Positions 1 to 7,040 of a stretch of 64,000 bases of DNA are shown piece by piece. Below the pieces are notes generated by a model. The model did no database searches. It saw only the letters and a program-made list of their open reading frames with translations, and had not been told where the DNA came from. How positions within the stretch are numbered: position 1 is the stretch's first letter; the number at the start of each line of letters is the position of its first letter. Made by a program: the position numbers and the translations under genes. Origin of the DNA: Micromonospora sp. MA102 (lineage in GTDB: Bacteria; Actinomycetota; Actinomycetes; Mycobacteriales; Micromonosporaceae); contig NZ_JAMWEG010000014.1 in assembly GCF_025460765.1 (NCBI RefSeq), forward strand, positions 94,292 through 158,291. The letters are read 5' to 3'.

Positions 1-256
1 CGCGGATCAGCGCGATGAAGCCGATCATGGCGGTGGCGGCCAGCAGGGACACCACCGACATGGCGTTGAGGATGCGGTTGACCGGGCCGTCGATGCGGTC
101 CTGGCCGATGCGGTTGCCGGTCAGCGCGACGGTGTCGATCCACTGGCCGAGCTCGGTGTGCACGGCGAAGCGCCATACCACCAGGAACGCGGCGGTCTGG
201 GCCAGGGCCAGTACGACCAACCAGACCGCCGTCCAACCCCTCGCCGTCTCGCGCAC
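1..256 (-). CDS. PAP2-type membrane phosphatase family protein, N-terminal part
   Basis: Partial gene that runs off the left edge of the window. The minus frame is open from a GTG at 256 to base 1 (85 codons). An in-frame stop lies four codons upstream at 266-268, so GTG 256 is the only reasonable start. The visible protein has one hydrophobic segment at about residues 11-27, a loop containing HTELGQWIDTVALTG, then a second hydrophobic segment around VVSLLAATAMIGFIALI. This pattern resembles the N-terminus of actinobacterial PAP2-superfamily integral membrane phosphatases, which act on lipid phosphates. The phosphatase motifs would lie outside the window, so the family call is an inference from the N-terminal pattern only. 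Confidence 0.5.
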   Translation of the reverse strand, partial: MRETARGWTAVWLVVLALAQTAAFLVVWRFAVHTELGQWIDTVALTGNRIGQDRIDGPVNRILNAMSVVSLLAATAMIGFIALIR

Positions 257-346
257 CCGGACAACTTAACGGTCGGCCGGGTCCGGCGCTCGTCGGAGCC
301 CCGGTGGGGTCGGCGTAGGTTGAGGCGCGACGGGAGGGGGTGGCGC

Positions 347-1030
347 GTGACCAGCACGCCGGAGCCGGGCCGGCCGTCCGGGGAGCCGCCGGAGTCGCTG
401 GCCGATCTGCTGGGCGGCCGGGGCGGGGCCGTGGACGCGACGGTGCCCCCGGTGGCCTTCGCCATCGGCTGGCTGGCCGCCGGGCTGTGGGGCGGGGTGG
501 TCGCCGCGGTGCTCGCCGGCACCGCCGTGGCGGGTTGGCGCTGGCGGCGCGGGGACCGGCCGCGGTCGGTGCTGATCGGGCTGCTCGCCGTCTGCGTGGC
601 CGCGCTGGTCGCCCTGCGGACCGGGCGGGCCACCGACTTCTTCCTGCTGCAGCTGGTCTCCAACGCGGCGAGCGCGCTGGCCTGGATGGTCAGCATCGCG
701 GTGCGTTGGCCGCTGCTCGGTGTGCTGGTCGGCGTGGCGCTGGGCCAGCGCGGCCGGTGGCGGCGCGACCCGGCGCTGCTGCGGGCGTACGGGCGGGGCA
801 GCTGGGTGTGGGCGGGGACCTACCTGCTGCGGCTGGCGGTGTTCGTGCCGCTGTGGCTCGGCGGGCAGGTGGTCGCGCTGGTGGTGGCACGGGTGGCGCT
901 GACCTGGCCGCTGGTCGCGGCGGCGCTGGCGGTGAGCTGGCTGGTGATCCGGCGGTCGCTCCCGGCGGATCACCCGGGGCTGCGGCATCCGGTCACGCCG
1001 TCCGATGCGGACGCCGCCGCGGCGAATTAA
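347..1030 (+). CDS. DUF3159 family membrane protein
   Basis: A 227-residue membrane protein of the actinobacterial DUF3159 family; the function is unknown. The GTG at 347 follows a purine-rich GGGAGGGGG, and residues upstream of it in the longer frame are not protein-like. The start of the mature sequence (PESLADLLGGRGGAVDAT, then a proline-rich hydrophobic segment) is typical of the family. Five or more hydrophobic segments follow, with an arginine-rich loop (GQRGRWRRD) between the third and fourth. It is transcribed away from the partial PAP2-type gene and ends just before a strong hairpin, so it looks monocistronic. Confidence 0.75.
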   Translation: MTSTPEPGRPSGEPPESLADLLGGRGGAVDATVPPVAFAIGWLAAGLWGGVVAAVLAGTAVAGWRWRRGDRPRSVLIGLLAVCVAALVALRTGRATDFFLLQLVSNAASALAWMVSIAVRWPLLGVLVGVALGQRGRWRRDPALLRAYGRGSWVWAGTYLLRLAVFVPLWLGGQVVALVVARVALTWPLVAAALAVSWLVIRRSLPADHPGLRHPVTPSDADAAAAN

Positions 1031-1032
1031 AA

Positions 1033-1062
1033 GAGAGGCCGCCACGGGGGGAGCGGCCTCTC
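1033..1062 (+). terminator. Intrinsic terminator hairpin after the DUF3159 gene
   Basis: Perfect 10-bp inverted repeat GAGAGGCCGC / GCGGCCTCTC with a 10-nt loop, starting 3 nt after the stop codon. There is no long T-tract, as is common in high-GC actinobacteria. Confidence 0.75.
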
Positions 1063-1271
1063 CGGTGAATTACGTTACTCCGTCCGCGCCTGCGGTGTGA
1101 TCCCGTGGAGCGCCGATTTTCCCGGGCTTTTTCGCGGCAAGTTCGTCTCCGGGCGGTTCGGTGGGCCGGTCCATCCGCTGCGTCGGCCGGACGGCCGGCC
1201 CACCCGGCCTGACCGTGGGAATCAGGCCGCCCGCCGACCGGGCCGCTCCGTTCCCCCTTCGGCCCGGTCGG

Positions 1272-1308
1272 CCCCTGCGCGGGCGGGCGGCGCCCGCCCG
1301 CGCAGGGG
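1272..1308 (-). terminator. Strong terminator hairpin after the GH48 gene
   Basis: Two perfectly complementary 18-nt arms (1272-1289 and 1291-1308) separated by a single base, so the folded form is a roughly 17-bp stem with a minimal loop. It lies 8 nt beyond the stop codon of the GH48 gene, which is transcribed leftwards. The rest of 1063-1316 shows no gene. Confidence 0.8.
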
Positions 1309-1316
1309 TGGTCACC

Positions 1317-4223
1317 TCACCCCGCCGGGAAGTAGGTGCCGTAGTCGGCGTACGCCATGGCGACGTCCGCCTGGGCCCAGAACCGGTGGTAGTTGAAGAC
1401 CGGCTCCGCGCCGCCGTTGAGGTACGCCTGCACCTTCGGCCAGTCCGGGTCGTTCTTGTAGAACGAGCGGATGTCCAGGAAGCTCTTGCCGGCGGCGATG
1501 GCGTCGCCGTTGGGCATCTTCCCGGTCCAGCCGGAGGGGATGTAGAGGCCCTGACCGTCGGCCGCGTTGTAGACGTCGTCGAAGCGCTTGTAGTCGCCGC
1601 GCTTCTCCGGCATCGAGACGCCCTTGGTGTCGGCCGCGGCCGACAGCGCGTCCAGCAGTCCCTTGGCCGTGGTCTTGGCCGCGGCGTTGCCGGACTTGGC
1701 CGCGTACGCGATGAGGGTCCGGGCGTAGGCGGCGGCGACGCCGACGTCCTGGCCCTTCACCGTCACCTCGACGTGCAGGTTGGTGTTCGCCTGCGGGTTG
1801 GCCGGGTCCCAGTTGTTCGGCTGGCCGGTCCACTTCATGTCCGAGGGGATCGACCAGTTGGTGCCCAGCGTGGTGTTGGCGATCGCCCACGGCACCCACT
1901 TGTCCAGCAGCGCCTTGGCCTTGGCGTTGCCGGTCTGCAGGTACAGCTCGGCAATGCGCTGCATCGACCAGGCCTGCATGCCGAACCACTGGTTCGACGG
2001 CGGGTCGTTGTAGACCGGGTCGACGTCGTAGAACATGCCGTAGAAGGTGGCGGTGCCGGCCGGCGGCTGGGCGTAGCTGCCGTCCCAGCTGTTGGTGGCG
2101 CCACCGGCGATGCCGCCCTCGGCGGACTGCAGCCAGGTGTAGAACTCCAGCTGCCGGTCGAAGCTCTTCTGCCAGTCCGCGGTCGCGGTCGACGACTTGG
2201 GCTTGAGCTCCGGCACGTTGGTCAGCGCCCAGGCCGCCAGCGGGTTCTGGTAGCCGAAGTGGTTGTGGCTGGAGCCGATCCGCCACGACCAGTTCTGCGA
2301 GGTGTCGTACGCGCCGCCCCAGGCGTAGTACCAGGAGAGCAGGTAGTGCGCCGAGTCACGGCCGCTGCCGGCCGGGCAGGTGGACGCGCCGACGCAGTTG
2401 CCGATCTTCTTGAAGTACTTGTCGAACAGCGCGTAGCGCAGGTAGTCGCCCATCTTGGCGGCCTTCGCCACGGTGGCCGCGACGTCGGCCTCCTTGCCCT
2501 GCGCCTTGGCCCAGGTCAGCGCCCAGTACGCGGCCTGCACGGCGCGCGCGTCGGCGTCGGGGGCGTTGGTGTACTTCCACTGCTTCGCCGGGGCGGCCGA
2601 CTCCTTGACGAACAGGTCGAGGTAGCCGTACTGGCCCCCGTGCTTGAAGGTGTCGCAGGACGGCTGCGGCACGGTCTCCCAGACGGACTCCTGGGTGCCC
2701 CGCTGGAAGGTGTTGATGTAGGCGGGGCGGGTGGTGCCGTCGCCGCAGCGGCCGTAGCCGTAGGTGTTGTCGACGTCGAGCAGCCAGTGCATGCCGTAGA
2801 TGTCGCCGGTGCCGTAGGTGGACTGGAGCTCGGAGCGGAGCGGGTCCTGGCCGACCGGGACGTTGGGCTCCAGCGCCGACGGGTACTGGCTGGGCAGGTT
2901 GTGCTCGGCGGCGTACTGGGGGGTGCCCGGGGCGCCGGCGGTGGGCTGGTCGGCGTGCGACGGGATGATGTACTTCTCCATCACCGTCCACGCGTTGTTG
3001 AACGGGGCCCAGTTCTGGGTGACCCGGCCGTACTGCGCCTCCAGCCAGAGCCAGAAGCTGAACGCCTCCGAGGTGGTCTCGTGGCCGTGGTCGGGCGCCT
3101 CGACGATGAGCGTCTCGACGGAGTGGTACGGCACTCCCTCGGGGCTGAAGTACCCCGAGTTCTTGATCTTGCCGTACTGGTCGAGGAACTTCTTGATGTA
3201 GGCGTTGTCCCCGCCCGGGGTGTCGTTGTCGATCTCGGTGGCGGTGACCGCGACGGGGGCGAAGCCGGTGGCCGAGGCGGTGATCGTGGCGGTGCCGCCG
3301 GTGGTGTCGGCGTCCTCGGCGGCCGCGACGGTGGCGCTGACCCCGGTGTTCCAGTTGCTCGGGGTCAGGGTCAGCGTCGTGGGCGACACGGTCACGTCGC
3401 TGTCGCCGGTGACGGCGAGGGTCACCGGGACGTTGGCGGTCGGGGCGGCGCTGAGGGTGAACTTCACGGACGAGGTGCCGCCCTCGTTGACGCTGACCGC
3501 CGACGGGGTGGCCACCAGCACCGGGCCGGAGGCCGGGTTGACGGTGAACGACTTCTCGGCCACCCCGATGCCGTTGGCGTTGTCGTACGCCTTGGCCTGC
3601 ACGGTGTAGCTGCCGGCCGGCAGGTCCTCCAGCGTGTAGCCGTAGGGGGCGCTGGTGTCGGTGTTGACGAGCAGGCCGTTGCGGTAGAACTCGACCTTGC
3701 TGATCGTGCCGTCCGGGTCGCTGGCGGTGGCCGTCAGCGGCACGTCGGCGGGCGCCTCGAAGGGCCCGGCCGGGACGCCCAGTGAGACCGTCGGCGGCTG
3801 GTTGGCCGGGGTGCCGTTGCAGGTGACGCCGTTGAGGGTGAACGCGGTCGGCTTCGGGTTGCTGCCCGAGTAGGCGCCGTTGAAGCCGATGGTGGTGGAG
3901 GCGCCCGTGCCGAGGTTGCCGTTCCACGACTCGTTGGTGGCGGTCACCTCGCTGCCGGACTGGCTCCACTTGGCCGACCAGCCCTGGGTCACCTTCTGGG
4001 TGCTGTTCGGGAAGGCGAACTTCAGGGTCCAGTTGGTGAGCGCGTCACCCAGGTTCTTGATGGTCACGTTGGCGGTGAAGCCCGTGCCCCAGTCGTTCGT
4101 CGCGTAGGTCACGTCGCAGGCCGGGGCGGCCTGCGCGGCGCCCGCCGGCAGGGCCACCCCGCCGATGGCGAGGGTGGTGGCGGCGAGCATCGCCGTCCGG
4201 CGACGTCTGGCCATGAGTCTCAT
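1317..4223 (-). CDS. Secreted multidomain GH48 cellulase with CBM2
   Basis: A 968-residue secreted exo-acting cellulase; GH48 enzymes are processive cellobiohydrolases attacking crystalline cellulose. ATG 4223 was chosen because GAGGAG lies 11 nt upstream; ATG 4214 is possible. A Sec signal peptide (MRLMARRRR, then a hydrophobic stretch) probably ends near AQAA, residue 33. Domains: CBM2 about 34-137 with conserved Trp and a Cys at each end; Ig-like linker 138-231 (DPDG..KVEFY); a second beta-sandwich resembling Calx-beta 232-339 (VNEGG..); GH48 340-968. The GH48 motif HETTSEAFSFWLWLE is intact; E386 matches the proposed acid Glu55 of Clostridium cellulolyticum Cel48F. The gene diverges from a GH1 beta-glucosidase, and two CebR/CelR-type boxes lie 213 and 324 nt upstream, implying cellobiose-responsive control. 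Confidence 0.95.
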   Translation of the reverse strand: MRLMARRRRTAMLAATTLAIGGVALPAGAAQAAPACDVTYATNDWGTGFTANVTIKNLGDALTNWTLKFAFPNSTQKVTQGWSAKWSQSGSEVTATNESWNGNLGTGASTTIGFNGAYSGSNPKPTAFTLNGVTCNGTPANQPPTVSLGVPAGPFEAPADVPLTATASDPDGTISKVEFYRNGLLVNTDTSAPYGYTLEDLPAGSYTVQAKAYDNANGIGVAEKSFTVNPASGPVLVATPSAVSVNEGGTSSVKFTLSAAPTANVPVTLAVTGDSDVTVSPTTLTLTPSNWNTGVSATVAAAEDADTTGGTATITASATGFAPVAVTATEIDNDTPGGDNAYIKKFLDQYGKIKNSGYFSPEGVPYHSVETLIVEAPDHGHETTSEAFSFWLWLEAQYGRVTQNWAPFNNAWTVMEKYIIPSHADQPTAGAPGTPQYAAEHNLPSQYPSALEPNVPVGQDPLRSELQSTYGTGDIYGMHWLLDVDNTYGYGRCGDGTTRPAYINTFQRGTQESVWETVPQPSCDTFKHGGQYGYLDLFVKESAAPAKQWKYTNAPDADARAVQAAYWALTWAKAQGKEADVAATVAKAAKMGDYLRYALFDKYFKKIGNCVGASTCPAGSGRDSAHYLLSWYYAWGGAYDTSQNWSWRIGSSHNHFGYQNPLAAWALTNVPELKPKSSTATADWQKSFDRQLEFYTWLQSAEGGIAGGATNSWDGSYAQPPAGTATFYGMFYDVDPVYNDPPSNQWFGMQAWSMQRIAELYLQTGNAKAKALLDKWVPWAIANTTLGTNWSIPSDMKWTGQPNNWDPANPQANTNLHVEVTVKGQDVGVAAAYARTLIAYAAKSGNAAAKTTAKGLLDALSAAADTKGVSMPEKRGDYKRFDDVYNAADGQGLYIPSGWTGKMPNGDAIAAGKSFLDIRSFYKNDPDWPKVQAYLNGGAEPVFNYHRFWAQADVAMAYADYGTYFPAG

Positions 4224-4435
4224 GTGCGCGGTGTCTCCTCGGACCGGGCCGGGACGCGGAGCCCCGGCGGGGGCGCCTCCACGCGTCGACGCGGCGTACG
4301 CGGGGGGACGGAGGCGCCCGGAAAGGTGGTCGACCCGGCCGTGCCGGGGATTCGGTCGCCGCACCGGTGGTGAACCGGGTGCCCTCGGCGGCCCGCACTC
4401 GCGAGTTGGCTCCGCGTGGTGGTGGAAGTGTGCCA

Positions 4436-4449
4436 TGGAAGCGCTCCCA
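4436..4449. promoter_or_regulatory. CebR/CelR-type operator, copy 1 (GH48 side)
   Basis: TGGAAGCGCTCCCA differs at one position from the 14-bp palindrome TGGGAGCGCTCCCA known as the binding site of CelR in Thermobifida fusca and CebR in Streptomyces, LacI-family repressors released by cellobiose or cello-oligosaccharides. It lies 213 nt upstream of the GH48 start codon. Confidence 0.85.
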
Positions 4450-4546
4450 CCACAACGGCCAGGGCAGACACCCACGTCGATGTTTCGATCTCGTTTTGGG
4501 GCTTTCACAAAGCCGTGACGGGCGTTACAGTCGCAAGCATCGCCGA

Positions 4547-4560
4547 TGGGAGCGCTTCCA
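4547..4560. promoter_or_regulatory. CebR/CelR-type operator, copy 2 (middle of the divergent region)
   Basis: TGGGAGCGCTTCCA, one mismatch from the consensus palindrome. It sits 98 bp (about nine helical turns) from copy 1 and on the mirror-image half-site pattern. It could serve the GH48 promoter together with copy 1, or a rightward promoter toward the beta-glucosidase. Confidence 0.85.
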
Positions 4561-4622
4561 TCGACGGAGATACAAGAAAGAGATCGCCGGGAACCCTGAG
4601 TGCCCGGCGCGCCAGCCCCCAC

Positions 4623-4659
4623 GGCTGACGGCGGGCCAGCCCGGACGCCGCCGTCAGCC
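4623..4659. terminator. Hairpin in the GH48/GH1 intergenic region
   Basis: Perfect 12-bp stem (GGCTGACGGCGG at 4623-4634 with 4648-4659) and a 13-nt loop. It lies 63 nt to the right of the middle operator and well upstream of the beta-glucosidase. It could be a terminator or part of an untranslated leader. Confidence 0.45.
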
Positions 4660-4769
4660 TTCACCCACCGACATGGAGGGAGGTGGAACCAGAGCCACTC
4701 GCGTGGCCCGGCTCCCGCGCGGCACGCACGACCGGACGCCAATTCCACTCGTGCGTGTGTGCATCACAG

Positions 4770-4802
4770 GTGGGGACGGGGGTTGCCCTCCCCCGTCCCC
4801 AC
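4770..4802. terminator. Strong hairpin upstream of the beta-glucosidase
   Basis: Perfect 13-bp stem (GTGGGGACGGGGG at 4770-4782 with 4790-4802) and a 7-nt loop. No coding gene ends here on either strand. The whole stretch 4224-5072 holds no convincing gene: it contains three operators and two hairpins. The hairpin may end a short rightward transcript or insulate the two divergent genes. Confidence 0.5.
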
Positions 4803-5020
4803 ACTAAACCCCCGTTGTCGACGGGAAAAGAGGCCGACGGGACAGGCGCGACGCGCCGCCCGGACGGCCTTCTTCGCTATCCGCTCCCGCTCCATCGCCG
4901 CTCGCCCCTCCGCCGCCCGAGCGACACCCCACCCCTGCACACCTCCGGCCGCCCGCCGGCCGGGCCGCGCCTCTGCCGCGGTCCGCCCTCGGGACGCCGC
5001 CGGCAGCCCCTGGCCTATGC

Positions 5021-5034
5021 TGGGAGCGCTCCCG
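5021..5034. promoter_or_regulatory. CebR/CelR-type operator, copy 3 (beta-glucosidase side)
   Basis: TGGGAGCGCTCCCG, one mismatch at the last base of the consensus palindrome, 39 nt upstream of the GH1 start codon. At this distance it would overlap the promoter or start of transcription. A possible -10 (TATGCT) sits directly against it at 5016-5021. Confidence 0.85.
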
Positions 5035-5072
5035 GCCTCTCGGGGCGGCCAGTCACTCCGAGGAGAACGCCC

Positions 5073-6566
5073 ATGTCGCTACTCACCAGACGGCGCATGC
5101 TCCGCCGTGCCGCCCTGTCCGCGAGCGCCGTCGGCGCGGCCCGGACCGGGCTGGCCGGCGCCGCCGCCGCGGGCGCCGCCGCGTCCGCGACCGCCGTCGC
5201 CGGCTGCGACGGCACGCCCGATCCCGACGGCGACGCGCACCACGTCGGCGAGCTGCGCTTCCCGCCCGGCTTCGGCTGGGGCGCGGCCACCTCGGCGTAC
5301 CAGATCGAGGGGGCCGCCAAGGAGGACGGGCGCGGCGAATCCGTCTGGGACACCTTCAGCCGCACCCCGGGCCGCACCCGCAACGGCGACACCGGCGACG
5401 TCGCGGCCGACCACTACCACCGGTACGCCCAGGACCTCGACCTGATGCGCGACCTCGGGCTGCGCAGCTACCGGTTCTCCATCTCCTGGCCCCGCATCCA
5501 GGCCGACGGGTCCGGGCGGCCCAACCAGCGCGGCCTGGACTTCTACCGGCGGCTCGTGGACGGGCTGCACGAGCGGGACATCGCGCCGATGGCCACCCTG
5601 TTCCACTGGGACCTCCCCCAAGCCCTCCAGGACGCCGGCGGCTGGGAGAACCGGGACACCGCCGAGCGCTTCGCCGACTACGCCGACGCGGTGTTCCGCG
5701 CGCTCGGCGACCGGGTGCCGGTCTGGCTGACCATCAACGAGCCGAAGACCGTGGTGCAGAACGGCTACCTCTGGGGGCACCACGCGCCCGGCCTGCGGGA
5801 CCCGGCAGCGGCATACCTGGTGGCCCACCACCTCCAGCTGGGCCACGGTCTCGCCGTCCGCGCGCTGCGCGCCACCGGCGGGCAGGGGCGGATCGGCCCG
5901 GCGCTCAACCTGCACCCCTGCTACCCCGCCGACGAGACCGCCGAGGCGGTGGCCGCGACCCGGCTGTACGACGGCTACGAGAACCGGCTCTACCTCGACT
6001 CGATCTTCAAGGGCGCGTACCCGGAGGACGTGCTGGCCGACCTCGGCGCGGACAGCCGGATGGTCCGCGGCGTGCGCGACGGCGACCTGAAGATCATCTC
6101 CAGCCCGGTCGACCTGCTGGCCGTGCAGTACTACACGCCGATCTACGTCACCGGCCAGGGCGACACGGTCCGCCGGTGGCCGACGTCGGAGGCGGACTGG
6201 CAGCAGATCTACCCCGAGGGGATGTACGACATCCTGACCCGGGTCACCCGCGACTACGGCCGGGTGCCGATCACCATCACCGAGAACGGCCTGCCCTGCC
6301 CGGACACCCTCGCCGCGGACGGCACCGTCGACGACACCGCCCGGGTCGACTTCCTCCGCGACCACTTCGCGGCCGCCCACCGCGCGATCCGCGACGGGGT
6401 GCCGCTGGAGAGCTACCACGTCTGGTCGCTGCTGGACAACTTCGAGTGGAACGAGGGGTACGAGCAGCGCTGGGGCCTGGTCTACGTCGACTACCCGACC
6501 CAGCGCCGGGTGCTCAAGCGCAGCGCCCACTGGTACCGCGACGTGATCCGCCGCAACGGGCTCTAG
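5073..6566 (+). CDS. GH1 beta-glucosidase, predicted Tat-exported lipoprotein
   Basis: A 497-residue family 1 glycoside hydrolase that would release glucose from cellobiose and other beta-glucosides. ATG 5073 follows GAGGAG with good spacing and gives a sensible export signal. The GH1 core runs from FPPGFGWGAATSAYQIEG (about residue 64) to the C-terminus. The acid/base Glu is in TINEP (E223) and the nucleophile in ITENG (E404); the motif WSLLDNFEW is also present. The N-terminus is unusual: it has a twin-arginine-like TRRRMLRR, a long alanine-rich segment and a lipobox-like AVAGC (Cys45), which suggests export and membrane anchoring, whereas many actinobacterial GH1 enzymes are cytoplasmic. 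The operator 39 nt upstream ties it to the cellulose response. Confidence 0.93.
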   Translation: MSLLTRRRMLRRAALSASAVGAARTGLAGAAAAGAAASATAVAGCDGTPDPDGDAHHVGELRFPPGFGWGAATSAYQIEGAAKEDGRGESVWDTFSRTPGRTRNGDTGDVAADHYHRYAQDLDLMRDLGLRSYRFSISWPRIQADGSGRPNQRGLDFYRRLVDGLHERDIAPMATLFHWDLPQALQDAGGWENRDTAERFADYADAVFRALGDRVPVWLTINEPKTVVQNGYLWGHHAPGLRDPAAAYLVAHHLQLGHGLAVRALRATGGQGRIGPALNLHPCYPADETAEAVAATRLYDGYENRLYLDSIFKGAYPEDVLADLGADSRMVRGVRDGDLKIISSPVDLLAVQYYTPIYVTGQGDTVRRWPTSEADWQQIYPEGMYDILTRVTRDYGRVPITITENGLPCPDTLAADGTVDDTARVDFLRDHFAAAHRAIRDGVPLESYHVWSLLDNFEWNEGYEQRWGLVYVDYPTQRRVLKRSAHWYRDVIRRNGL

Positions 6567-6573
6567 GCGGGGC

Positions 6574-6602
6574 GGCCCGGCCGGGGCGACACCGGCCGGG
6601 CC
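6574..6602. terminator. Bidirectional terminator between the GH1 gene and the roadblock gene
   Basis: Stem of 10-11 bp (GCCCGGCCGG at 6575-6584 with 6592-6601) and a 7-nt loop, between two convergent genes 51 nt apart. Confidence 0.65.
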
Positions 6603-6617
6603 CGCACCCGCCCCGGC

Positions 6618-7040
6618 TCAGCGGGGCAGCGCCTGCTGGAGTTCCGCCCGCAGCGCCGGGGTGAGCATCTCGCCGGCCTGCTTGGCCAGCCGCGCCATCT
6701 CGTAGCCGACCACGCCGATGTCGGCGTCGGCCCCGGCCAGCGTGGCCAGGATCGAGCCGTCCCGGATCTGCATGACCAGGAAGTAGCCCCGGCCCATCTC
6801 GACCACGGTCTGCTTCACGACGTCGCCGTCGAACATCTGGGCCGCGCCGGCGGTGATGCTCATCAGGCCCGAGGTCACCGCCGCGAGCTTGTCCGCGTGG
6901 TCGCGGGGCAGGTGCGCGGAGATCGCCACGAGCAGCCCGTCGGTGGAGACCACCACCGCGTGCGCCACCCCCGGCACCCGCTCGGCGAACGCGTTCACCA
7001 GCCAGCTCAGGTCCCGTGCCTCCTGGCTCAACGTCGTCAC
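6618..7040 (-). CDS. Roadblock/LC7 domain protein (CvnB-like)
   Basis: A 140-residue single-domain roadblock/LC7 protein. The family includes MglB and the CvnB proteins of Streptomyces conservons, which partner small GTPases. The characteristic start (LSWLVNAFAERVPGVAHAVVVSTDGLLVAIS) and the block RGYFLVMQIRDGSILATLAG are clear. The GTG start overlaps the stop of the upstream sensor kinase by 4 nt (GTGA), so the two are translationally coupled. Conservons normally continue with a DUF742 protein (CvnC) and a small Ras-like GTPase (CvnD). Both are missing: a hairpin and a convergent GH1 gene follow directly. Confidence 0.9.
   Translation of the reverse strand: MTTLSQEARDLSWLVNAFAERVPGVAHAVVVSTDGLLVAISAHLPRDHADKLAAVTSGLMSITAGAAQMFDGDVVKQTVVEMGRGYFLVMQIRDGSILATLAGADADIGVVGYEMARLAKQAGEMLTPALRAELQQALPR

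Noticed and set aside
1161..3785. Long open frame of 874 codons antisense to the GH48 gene
   Set aside because: Its protein is composed almost only of Val, Gly, Arg, Ala and has no domain; it is a by-product of GC-rich third positions on the opposite strand, and the GH48 gene explains the region fully.
4600..5072. Upstream extension of the beta-glucosidase frame to 4683
   Set aside because: The extension is Arg/Pro-rich and crosses a hairpin and an operator; the ATG at 5073 has a proper ribosome site and begins an export signal.
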